NCBI GenBank assembly: GCA_016210245.1
Contig: JACQUR010000417.1
Location: 1-10,698 of the forward strand
DNA from: Chloroflexota bacterium
GTDB taxonomy: Bacteria; Chloroflexota; UBA6077; JACQUR01
Direction of reading: 5' to 3'
DNA: 10,698 nt
The notes under the pieces were generated by a model. It was not told the DNA's origin. It searched no databases and saw only the letters and a list, made by a program, of their open reading frames with translations. Positions 5,708-10,698 of this stretch are shown here, piece after piece (position 1 is the first letter of the stretch; each line of letters begins with the position of its first letter). Both the position numbers and the translations under genes were made by a program.

Positions 5708-6690
5708 GACACGGCGTGCGCGAGCTGCGCAGTGACGGGGCCTTGCCCCGGCCCCTGCGCTTCGCGAGCCTGGAGGAGACCATCGGTAACACGCCCCTGG
5801 TCGAGCTGCCGCGCATGAGCCCGAGGCCGGAGGTGCGGCTGTTCGCCAAGCTGGAATGGTACAACCCGACCGGCAGCGTCAAGGACCGGATCGCCAAGTA
5901 CATGCTGGACCGGGCGGAGGCCAGCGGACTGCTCACCCACGACCGGATCATCCTGGAGCCCACCAGCGGCAATACGGGCATCGCCCTGGCCATGCTCGCC
6001 CATCGCCGGGGCTACCACATGATGGCGGTCATGCCCGAGAACGTGAGCCAGGAGCGGCGGGCGCTGCTGGAGATGTACGGCGCGGAGATGAAACTCACCG
6101 ATGGCGCCAGGGGCTCGAACGGCGCGATCGAGGTGGCCGAGCAGATCGCCAGCAACCACCCTGAGTTCTACATGCCGTACCAGTACGGCAACCCGGCCAA
6201 TCCGCAAGCCCACTACGAAACCACCGGGCCAGAGATCATCCGCGATCTGCCGGAGGTGGATGTGTTCGTGGCCGGCCTGGGCACCGGCGGGACGCTGATG
6301 GGGGTGGGGCGCCGCCTCAAGGAACATAACCCGAGCATCCAGATCGTGGCGGCCGAGCCCCACCCGGGCGAGCAGGTGCAGGGCTTGCGCAGCCTGGGCG
6401 ATGGGTTCGTCCCGCCAATCCTGGACCTGGCCCTGCTGGACCGCAAGCTCGTGGTCACGAGCGACGACGCGCTGCACATGACCCGCGTCCTCACCGACCG
6501 GGAGGGCCTCTTCGCCGGCCTCTCCTCCGGGGCGGTGCTCCACGCGGCGATCCGGCTGGCCCAGCGGATGGAGCGAGGCAACATCGTCTGCCTGCTGGCC
6601 GATGGCGGCGCCAAGTACCTGAGCACCGGGGTGTGGACCCAGCCCCTGAGCAAGGCCCAGGAGGAGTTGCGCACCAAGGTCTGGTGGTAG
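5704..6690 (+). CDS. cysM: CysM-type cysteine synthase using the CysO thiocarboxylate
   Basis: This 328-residue PLP enzyme is of the mycobacterial CysM type, which joins O-phosphoserine with thiocarboxylated CysO. The PLP lysine is Lys60 in NPTGSVKDR, the substrate loop is EPTSGNTG (85-92), and the cofactor loop is GLGTGGTLMG (191-200). Features I associate with the CysO-dependent subgroup are YQYGNPANPQAHYETTGPE (159-177), the segment GLRSLGDGFVP (227-237) and a long tail after KYLSTG (304-309). Arg229 lies where an arginine recognises the phosphate of O-phosphoserine in M. tuberculosis CysM, and the CysK paralogue at 3185 lacks it. The GTG at 5704 is supported by GGTGGAGG six bases upstream and overlaps the cysO stop. 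A 50-base gap with a heptad tract leads to the JAMM gene. The CysM call is firm; the phosphoserine preference follows from the arginine and the context. Confidence 0.93.
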   Translation: MRHGVRELRSDGALPRPLRFASLEETIGNTPLVELPRMSPRPEVRLFAKLEWYNPTGSVKDRIAKYMLDRAEASGLLTHDRIILEPTSGNTGIALAMLAHRRGYHMMAVMPENVSQERRALLEMYGAEMKLTDGARGSNGAIEVAEQIASNHPEFYMPYQYGNPANPQAHYETTGPEIIRDLPEVDVFVAGLGTGGTLMGVGRRLKEHNPSIQIVAAEPHPGEQVQGLRSLGDGFVPPILDLALLDRKLVVTSDDALHMTRVLTDREGLFAGLSSGAVLHAAIRLAQRMERGNIVCLLADGGAKYLSTGVWTQPLSKAQEELRTKVWW

Positions 6691-6693
6691 CCA

Positions 6694-6728
6694 GGCTCCC
6701 TACCCCTGGCTCCCAGCCCCCAACCCCT
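6694..6728 (+). repeat. One-armed tract of 7-bp units between cysM and mec
   Basis: Five consecutive 7-bp blocks can be read: GGCTCCC, TACCCCT, GGCTCCC, AGCCCCC, AACCCCT. The first and third are identical. The tract begins three bases after the cysM stop and ends just before the GGAGGAG of mec, the same placement as the palindromes of the cluster, but there is no complementary second arm. It may be an eroded or incomplete member. Confidence 0.55.
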
Positions 6729-6740
6729 GAGGAGGAGACA

Positions 6741-7172
6741 TTGGTCAAGCTGACTGCGGCGCAGCGCCAGGATATCTTTGCTCATGCTCTGGAGGGGCGC
6801 CCCAACGAGGTGTGCGGCCTGCTCGGCGGACGCGAGGGGCGCGTTCACAAGGTCTACCGCACGCGAAACAAGGCCAACAGCCCGGTCCGCTACGAGATCG
6901 AGCCCCAGGACCTGATCCGCTGCCACCTCGAGCTCGAGGCCAACGACATGGAGCTGGTCGGCATCTACCACTCCCACGTCTTCAGCGAGGCCTACCCCTC
7001 GAACACCGACGTGCGGCTGGCCTATTACCCGGACGCGCTCTACCTCCTGGTTTCCCTCATGGACGATGGCAACCCCATCCTGCGCGCCTTCCGCATCCTC
7101 AAGGCGCAGCCCACCGATGAGCGGGGCGAGATCGCCGAGGTGCCGATCGAGGTCGAGGCGGCGGAGCTGTAG
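6741..7172 (+). CDS. mec: JAMM/MPN-domain metalloprotease, Mec type
   Basis: This 143-residue single-domain protein has an intact JAMM zinc-protease motif: Glu23 in NEVCGLLGG, then His77 and His79 in GIYHSHVFS, then PSNTD with Asp90 as the third zinc ligand. Mycobacterial Mec of this family hydrolyses the CysO-cysteine adduct, freeing cysteine and regenerating the carrier. Here it may also remove the GVA tail of CysO and cut after the internal Gly-Gly of the E1 fusion; that is inference. It is the last gene of the cluster. The start is a TTG at 6741 with GGAGGAG (6731-6737) three to five bases upstream. The frame stays open further upstream to 6633, but that stretch overlaps cysM and the C-rich repeat and looks unlike the family, so it is left out. 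Downstream (7173-7235), before the convergent toxin gene, I see no clear terminator. Confidence 0.92.
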   Translation: MVKLTAAQRQDIFAHALEGRPNEVCGLLGGREGRVHKVYRTRNKANSPVRYEIEPQDLIRCHLELEANDMELVGIYHSHVFSEAYPSNTDVRLAYYPDALYLLVSLMDDGNPILRAFRILKAQPTDERGEIAEVPIEVEAAEL

Positions 7173-7235
7173 GTGCCTTGACCTTCACGGCCACGGCAGC
7201 GAGGGCCATGTGCAGAGCCAGGCAAACGGGCCGCG

Positions 7236-7691
7236 CTAGCCGGTCGCCAGGAACGCGTCGAGCACCAGCACCTGGAGGTCTGGGAGCCCCCGTAGGGCGT
7301 GATCGTTGGTCACGAAGGCGTCCGCTCCTGCCTCGAGTGCGGTGGCGATCTGCAAGCTATCGGCCGGGCGGAGGCGCAGGCGCGCGCGCAACTCCGCGGC
7401 ACGTCGAGCGACGTGGCGGTCGACCTCGACCACGCTCAGGTTCGGGTAGTTGAGGAGCAATCGCTCGTAGTCGTCGGCGACCTCGGGACGCTGCAGTTGA
7501 AGCGGCCGCACTGCGACCTCCATCAAGGAGATCACGGAGGTGACCGCCCGGAAGTCGCCTCGAGCCAGCGCTTCGAAGAATGGCCCGACGACGTGCTGAT
7601 AGGCGGGCGTTGCTTCGATGTGGTAGATGAAGACGACGGTATCGATCGCCACGAGCGCCGCCGGCGGAATCGCCGCGGTCAGTCGGCCCAC
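7236..7691 (-). CDS. vapC: PIN-domain toxin, VapC-like
   Basis: With a GTG start at 7691 this is a 151-residue PIN-domain protein. The four acidic metal ligands of the family are present: Asp17 in AIDTVVF, Glu58 in SLMEVAV, Asp111 in PADSLQIATAL and Asp130 in VTNDHAL. VapC proteins are Mg-dependent ribonucleases that cleave specific RNAs, often tRNA or rRNA, and are inhibited by the paired VapB. The start is uncertain: the GTG at 7691 overlaps vapB by 13 bases, and a GTG at 7652 would begin directly at the first beta strand; neither has a strong ribosome-binding site, as expected if translation is coupled to vapB. The frame extends further upstream inside vapB, but this is unlikely to be used. 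The gene is convergent with mec, and all catalytic residues are intact. Confidence 0.88.
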   Translation of the reverse strand: MGRLTAAIPPAALVAIDTVVFIYHIEATPAYQHVVGPFFEALARGDFRAVTSVISLMEVAVRPLQLQRPEVADDYERLLLNYPNLSVVEVDRHVARRAAELRARLRLRPADSLQIATALEAGADAFVTNDHALRGLPDLQVLVLDAFLATG

Positions 7692-7915
7692 GCTTCGCGC
7701 TCGCGCCGCACGTATTCCCGTGCGTCCACGCCAGACCACACCTCGGCGTGCAGCCCGGCCAGCTTCGCCGAGTAGTTCTCCGGCTCGCGCATGAGCAGGA
7801 CGTGATCGCCCCGTACGTCCACCAGCAAGCGATCGCCTCGCTTGATACCGAGTCGCCGCCGGACCGCGGCGGGGATGGCGATCTGGAACTTGTTACTCAC
7901 CTTCACAGCCTGCAT
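7679..7915 (-). CDS. vapB: AbrB/SpoVT-type antitoxin, VapB-like
   Basis: This 78-residue protein has an N-terminal swapped-hairpin DNA-binding domain (about 1-45) with the typical VSNKFQIAIPAAVRRRLGIK (6-25) followed by GDRLLVDV. The C-terminal part (about 46-78), rich in Trp, Tyr and charged residues, would bind and block the toxin. VapB-VapC complexes usually repress their own promoter. The ATG at 7915 is chosen because GGTGG lies five bases upstream; a TTG four codons further up (7927) falls at that ribosome-binding site. The gene comes first in a two-gene unit overlapping vapC. A perfect inverted repeat lies upstream around a -10 box. Confidence 0.9.
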   Translation of the reverse strand: MQAVKVSNKFQIAIPAAVRRRLGIKRGDRLLVDVRGDHVLLMREPENYSAKLAGLHAEVWSGVDAREYVRREREAWAD

Positions 7916-7942
7916 CGTGTCCACCAAGCATCACAGGGGTAC

Positions 7943-7972
7943 TGCTTAGCATTGTACGGTATTTGCTAAGCA
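7943..7972 (-). promoter_or_regulatory. Probable vapBC promoter and operator
   Basis: A perfect 9-bp inverted repeat, TGCTTAGCA (7943-7951) and TGCTAAGCA (7964-7972), has a 12-base spacer, so the half-sites are centred 21 bases (about two helical turns) apart. On the minus strand a -10-like TACAAT (7956-7951) lies between the half-sites. No good -35 box is evident. The layout fits repression by the VapB-VapC complex bound over the promoter. It ends 28 bases upstream of the vapB ATG. Confidence 0.65.
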
Positions 7973-8046
7973 TCTGCCGGGTTTCCAGGCCCAGGACGTC
8001 GAGGGGTCTTCCCCCTTTGAGGACGAAGATCCGTCGAGAGAGAAGG

Positions 8047-8077
8047 TTCGACGTCCCGTCCGAGCGCTGGGTACAAT
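8047..8077 (+). promoter_or_regulatory. Candidate promoter for mnmA-larE
   Basis: TACAAT at 8072-8077 is a good -10 box. The only -35 candidate is TTCGAC (8047-8052) with a long 19-base spacer, so the match is partial. It lies 42 bases upstream of the proposed mnmA start. The rest of the region between the vapBC operator and this site shows only a short GGGG/CCCC stem near 8000-8020. Confidence 0.35.
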
Positions 8078-8118
8078 TCAGTTCAGGCACCGATGTCTGG
8101 AAGGTGGTCGAGCAGTCT

Positions 8119-9204
8119 GTGGGCAAGCGCGTCCTGGTGGGCATGAGCGGGGGGGTGGATAGCAGTGTGGCCGCGGCCTTGCTGGTGGAGCAGGGCTACG
8201 AGGTCATCGGCATCACGCTCAACGTGTGGCCCAGGCTGGAGGGCATCCCCGAGGTCGAGCGCGAGGATGCGTGCTGCGCCCTGGGGGCGGTGGAGGACGC
8301 GCGCCGCGTGGCCAACCGCCTGGGCATCCCCTACTACGTGCTCAACTTCCGCGACCTCTTCGAAGAGCGGGTCATTCGGGACTTCGTCCAGGAGTACCAG
8401 CGCGGGCGCACGCCCAACCCGTGCATCCGCTGCAACCAGTTCATCAAGTTCGATGCCCTGCTTGCCAGGGCCATCGCCCTGGAGGCCGACTATGTGGCCA
8501 CCGGGCACTACGCCCGCATCGAGCACGATCCGGCCAGCGGGCGCTACCTGCTGCGCAAGGCGGCCGACCCGGCCAAGGACCAGTCCTACGTGCTGTATGT
8601 CATGACCCAGGACCGCCTGGCTCGCACGCTGCTGCCCCTGGGCGAGCTGGCCAAGAGTACGACCCGCCGCCTGGCCGCCGAGTGGAAGCTGCCGGTGGCC
8701 AACAAGCCGGAGAGCCAGGAGATCTGCTTTGTGCCCTTCCGGCGCTACGCCGAGTTCGTCGAGCGCTACGCGCCGCAGGCGGTGCGTCCGGGCGCCATCG
8801 TGGACCGCGCCGGGCGGACGCTCGGCCGCCACCAGGGCGTGGCCTTTCACACCATCGGCCAGCGGCGCGGCCTGGGCATCGCCGCCTCGCAGCCCCTCTA
8901 CGTGACCGCCCTGGATCCCGCGACCAACACGGTGGTGGTGGGCCCCCAGGAGGAGCTGCTGCGGGCCGAGTGCGTGGCCACGGAGGTCAACCTCATCGCG
9001 CTCGAGGCGCTGGAGACCCCGCGGCGGGTGCAGGCCAGGATCCGCTATCGCGCCGAGACGTGCGAGGCCGAGATCGCCCCGGACGGCGAAGCCCGGGTGC
9101 GAGTCACCTTCGCCCAGCCCCAGCGCGCAGTGACCCCCGGCCAGGCGATCGTGTTCTACGACGGCGACGTGGTGGTCGGAGGCGGGACGATCGCTGATGC
9201 GTAG
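8119..9204 (+). CDS. mnmA: tRNA-specific 2-thiouridylase MnmA
   Basis: MnmA installs sulfur at position 2 of the wobble uridine in tRNAs for Lys, Glu and Gln. It adenylates the base and transfers a persulfide sulfur supplied by a cysteine desulfurase. The PP-loop SGGVDSS is at 10-16. The catalytic cysteines match Cys105 in PCIRCNQFIKF and Cys203 in ESQEICFVP. Other signatures are DYVATGHYARI (124-134), AKDQSYVLY (152-160) and FHTIGQRRGLG in the central domain, and the C-terminal beta-barrel is present. From the GTG at 8119 the length is 361 residues, the family's normal size. A GTG at 8104 is possible; GGAAGG (8099-8104) lies rather far from 8119 and too close to 8104. The frame extends upstream to 7963, but that part has no family similarity. 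It overlaps larE by eight bases, so the two are probably cotranscribed. No cysteine desulfurase gene is nearby. Confidence 0.93.
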   Translation: MGKRVLVGMSGGVDSSVAAALLVEQGYEVIGITLNVWPRLEGIPEVEREDACCALGAVEDARRVANRLGIPYYVLNFRDLFEERVIRDFVQEYQRGRTPNPCIRCNQFIKFDALLARAIALEADYVATGHYARIEHDPASGRYLLRKAADPAKDQSYVLYVMTQDRLARTLLPLGELAKSTTRRLAAEWKLPVANKPESQEICFVPFRRYAEFVERYAPQAVRPGAIVDRAGRTLGRHQGVAFHTIGQRRGLGIAASQPLYVTALDPATNTVVVGPQEELLRAECVATEVNLIALEALETPRRVQARIRYRAETCEAEIAPDGEARVRVTFAQPQRAVTPGQAIVFYDGDVVVGGGTIADA

Positions 9205-10024
9205 CGCGGAAAAGCTGGAGTGCCTGCGCGCCCTGCTGCGGGAGATGGGGAGCGTGGTGGTGGCCTTCTCGGCTGGGGTGGATAGCACCCTGGTAGCCAC
9301 GGTGGCGCACGCCGTGCTGGGCGAGCGGGCGCTGGCGGTCACCGCCGAGTCGCCCAGCGTCCCGCCGCGCGAGCTGGACGAGGCGCGCGCCCTGGCGCGC
9401 GCCCGGGGCTTTCGGCACCGGGTGGTTCGCACCCGGGAGGCCGAGGACCCGAACTACCTAGCCAACCCCATCAACCGCTGCTACTTCTGCAAGACCGAGC
9501 TGTACGAGGTGCTGCGCCAGGTGGCGCGGGAGGAGGGCGCCCGCTGCGTGGCCAACGGCCTGAACGTGGACGACCTGGGCGATTACCGTCCTGGCATGGC
9601 CGCCGCGCAGGAGCATGGGGTGCGCAGTCCCCTCCAGGAGGCCGGGCTGGGCAAGGCGGAGATCCGCGTCCTGGCCCGGGAGTTGGGGTTACCCAACTGG
9701 GACAAGCCGGCCCTGGCCTGCCTCTCCTCGCGCGTGCCCTACGGCCGGCCAATCACGCTGGAGAAGCTGGGCCAGATCGACCAGGCCGAGCAGTACCTGC
9801 GCGGCCTGGGCTTTCGCCAGGTGCGGGTGCGGCACCACGACCAGGTGGCGCGCATCGAGCTGCCGCCCGAGGACCTGCCCCGCGTGTTTGCGGACGGCCT
9901 GGCCGAGCCCATCGCCCACCACCTGCGCCACCTCGGCTTCCGCTACGTCGCCCTCGACCTCCAGGGCTACCGCCGCGGCAGCCTGAACGAAGGGCTCTCG
10001 GGCGGGTTGGATGTTGGAGGTTGA
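9197..10024 (+). CDS. larE: LarE-family ATP-dependent sulfur transferase (PP-loop)
   Basis: This 275-residue protein belongs to the LarE family, which adenylates a pyridinium dicarboxylate and adds sulfur while building the nickel-pincer cofactor of lactate racemase and related enzymes. The PP-loop is SAGVDST (25-31), with Ala in place of the commoner second Gly. PALACLSSRVPYG (171-183) contains Cys175, which matches the sacrificial cysteine (Cys176) of Lactiplantibacillus LarE. A CxxC pair, Cys95 and Cys98 in NRCYFCK, is also present; with Cys175 it could hold an Fe-S cluster, as reported for some LarE homologues. The ATG overlaps the mnmA stop, and GGAGGCGGG lies about nine bases upstream. 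No larA, larB or larC is in the window, so the physiological substrate is open. The last residues (DVGG) are encoded by the terminal inverted repeat. Confidence 0.88.
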   Translation: MRSAEKLECLRALLREMGSVVVAFSAGVDSTLVATVAHAVLGERALAVTAESPSVPPRELDEARALARARGFRHRVVRTREAEDPNYLANPINRCYFCKTELYEVLRQVAREEGARCVANGLNVDDLGDYRPGMAAAQEHGVRSPLQEAGLGKAEIRVLARELGLPNWDKPALACLSSRVPYGRPITLEKLGQIDQAEQYLRGLGFRQVRVRHHDQVARIELPPEDLPRVFADGLAEPIAHHLRHLGFRYVALDLQGYRRGSLNEGLSGGLDVGG

Positions 10025-10062
10025 AGGTTTGTGCTCCAACCATCAACCTCCAACCTCCAACC
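10005..10062. repeat. Inverted repeat with 7-bp units joining the ends of two convergent genes
   Basis: The arms (10005-10029 and 10038-10062) are 25 bases each with two mismatches and an eight-base loop. The unit is GGTTGGA; the left arm reads GGTTGGA, TGTTGGA, GGTTGAA, GGTT. The left arm contains the larE stop and the right arm the stop of the opposing Nudix gene. Because the arms are inverted copies, both proteins end in Val-Gly-Gly. It may act as a two-way transcription end, though no U-tract is seen. Confidence 0.9.
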
Positions 10063-10642
10063 TCTCGTAGGCCACCCGGTGTACCACCGCTCGGAAGCGG
10101 CCCCAGTCCTGCCAGTTGCCGAATTCGGGCGACTCGCGCCGGGGCAGACCGGCCAGGTACTCGGCCACCTGGGGCAACCCGTCCAGCGTGATGGTCCGAA
10201 AGTCGGCGATGCGCTCGTCCAGGTCCTGTGGCTCCGGGCGCTCGAGCCCGCACGGGACGGCGAACAGGTAGGTGGCGAAGAAGACCTCGCCCTCCGGTGC
10301 GCGGACGCGGTAGTGGATCGCGGCCAGGAAGCGGGCCGGCGCGACCTGGAAGCTGGTCTCCTCGACCAACTCCCGCGCCAGGGCCGCCTCGATCGGCTCG
10401 CCCAGCTTCACCCCGCCGGTAGGGATGCGATAGGCGTCGGGCGGGTAGAACTCCTTGGTCATCAGCCAGATATGGCTGTCGGGCCGCTGGAGCAGGAAGG
10501 CCACCTCGCCCAGCCGGTCGGTCCGCGTCACCGGGTCGAATAGCCTGCCCACCTCCAGGTCCACCTCGACCATCCGCGGCTGGCCCAGCCGCCGGGCCAG
10601 CGCCGCCAGCTCGGCGCGGTCGTCAACAGGTTGGCGCGTCAC
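10043..10642 (-). CDS. Nudix hydrolase
   Basis: This 199-residue protein has a Nudix box at 76-98: Gly76, Glu82, then RELVEETSF (90-98). It fits G-x5-E-x7-REUxEExGU except that the usual late Gly is Ser97. The glutamates that bind the metal (Glu91, Glu94, Glu95) are intact, so pyrophosphate hydrolysis of a nucleotide-linked substrate is likely; the substrate is unknown. An N-terminal region of about 45 residues precedes the fold, and the C-terminal extension has a segment rich in Trp, Phe and Arg. The start is a GTG at 10642 with GGGGGAGAGG five or so bases upstream; that purine stretch is part of the C-rich repeat (on the plus strand) at the window edge. The gene is convergent with larE, and both ends lie in a shared palindrome, which supplies its last residues (EVGG). 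Confidence 0.85.
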   Translation of the reverse strand: MTRQPVDDRAELAALARRLGQPRMVEVDLEVGRLFDPVTRTDRLGEVAFLLQRPDSHIWLMTKEFYPPDAYRIPTGGVKLGEPIEAALARELVEETSFQVAPARFLAAIHYRVRAPEGEVFFATYLFAVPCGLERPEPQDLDERIADFRTITLDGLPQVAEYLAGLPRRESPEFGNWQDWGRFRAVVHRVAYERLEVGG

Positions 10643-10646
10643 AAAA

Positions 10647-10698
10647 CCTCTCCCCCAGCCCCGGACCTAACCCCCCCGCCCCCTTCCCTACCAGGGAA
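10647..10698. repeat. C-rich tract of 7-bp blocks, cut by the window edge
   Basis: Blocks of seven can be read as CCTCTCC, CCCAGCC, CCGGACC, TAACCCC, CCCGCCC, CCTTCCC, followed by the start of an inverted pair, TTCCCT (10684-10689) and AGGGAA (10693-10698), at the last base. This looks like the left arm and centre of another palindrome whose right arm lies outside the window. The C-richness makes the period less certain. It sits directly upstream of the Nudix gene and provides its ribosome-binding site. Confidence 0.5.

Noticed and set aside
6633..6740. Upstream extension of the JAMM protein
   Set aside because: It overlaps the end of cysM and the C-rich heptad tract; the TTG at 6741 has a strong Shine-Dalgarno and gives the family's normal length.
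7173..7235. Terminator between mec and vapC
   Set aside because: Only short GC-rich complementary stretches are present, with no stable stem plus U-tract.
7963..8118. N-terminal extension of MnmA
   Set aside because: MnmA normally starts just before the PP-loop; the extension is basic, has no family similarity and overlaps the vapBC operator and the candidate promoter.
8083..9432. Minus-strand reading frame of 449 codons opposite mnmA
   Set aside because: It is a shadow of mnmA in GC-rich DNA with low-complexity composition and no family motif.
810..10062. Palindromes as standard Rho-independent terminators
   Set aside because: No U-tract follows any of them, and several sit inside what looks like one operon or in a leader; an effect on transcript ends is possible but not of the classic type.

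Overview
The window is GC-rich (about two thirds G+C by eye) bacterial chromosomal DNA with tightly packed genes. The gene content and the very regular palindromic repeats between genes resemble what I remember of Chloroflexota or similar deep-branching GC-rich bacteria. That placement is an inference; no rRNA or clear phylogenetic marker is present.

Layout. 1-771 (-) is the N-terminal part of a CcdA-type thiol-disulfide membrane transporter that runs off the left edge. 1020-2408 (+) is an MmgE/PrpD family protein. 2405-7172 (+) is the core of the window: a promoter with a candidate operator, an Rrf2-family regulator with three cysteines, a CysK-type cysteine synthase, a fusion of a ubiquitin-like sulfur carrier with a MoeB/ThiF-type E1 enzyme, a free CysO-like sulfur carrier, a CysM-type cysteine synthase and a JAMM (Mec-type) metalloprotease. 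7236-7915 (-) is a VapBC-type toxin-antitoxin pair with a probable operator. 8119-10024 (+) holds two overlapping PP-loop sulfur-transfer genes, mnmA and larE. 10043-10642 (-) is a Nudix hydrolase convergent with larE.

How the genes work together. The central cluster encodes the protein-thiocarboxylate route to cysteine known from Mycobacterium tuberculosis CysO-CysM-Mec. An E1 adenylates the carrier's Gly-Gly end, sulfur is loaded as a thiocarboxylate, CysM adds it to an activated serine, and the JAMM peptidase releases cysteine from the carrier. Three things are unusual. The E1 carries its own N-terminal carrier domain with an internal Gly-Gly. The free carrier has three residues after its Gly-Gly, so both carriers appear to need proteolytic maturation. 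A second, CysK-type synthase lies in the same cluster behind a putative Fe-S or thiol-sensing regulator. MnmA (tRNA 2-thiouridine) and LarE (sacrificial sulfur transfer) continue the sulfur theme.

A second layer is a family of intergenic inverted repeats at 810-879, 2535-2608, 3107-3168, 4113-4244, 5361-5408 and 10005-10062, with one-armed tracts at 6694-6728 and 10647-10698. Their sequences are unrelated, but most share one architecture: arms built from 7-bp (once 8-bp) units, often with different unit numbers in the two arms. In the cysteine cluster they fill the gap from one gene's stop codon almost exactly to the next gene's Shine-Dalgarno sequence. No IS transposase, CRISPR array, tRNA or rRNA was seen.
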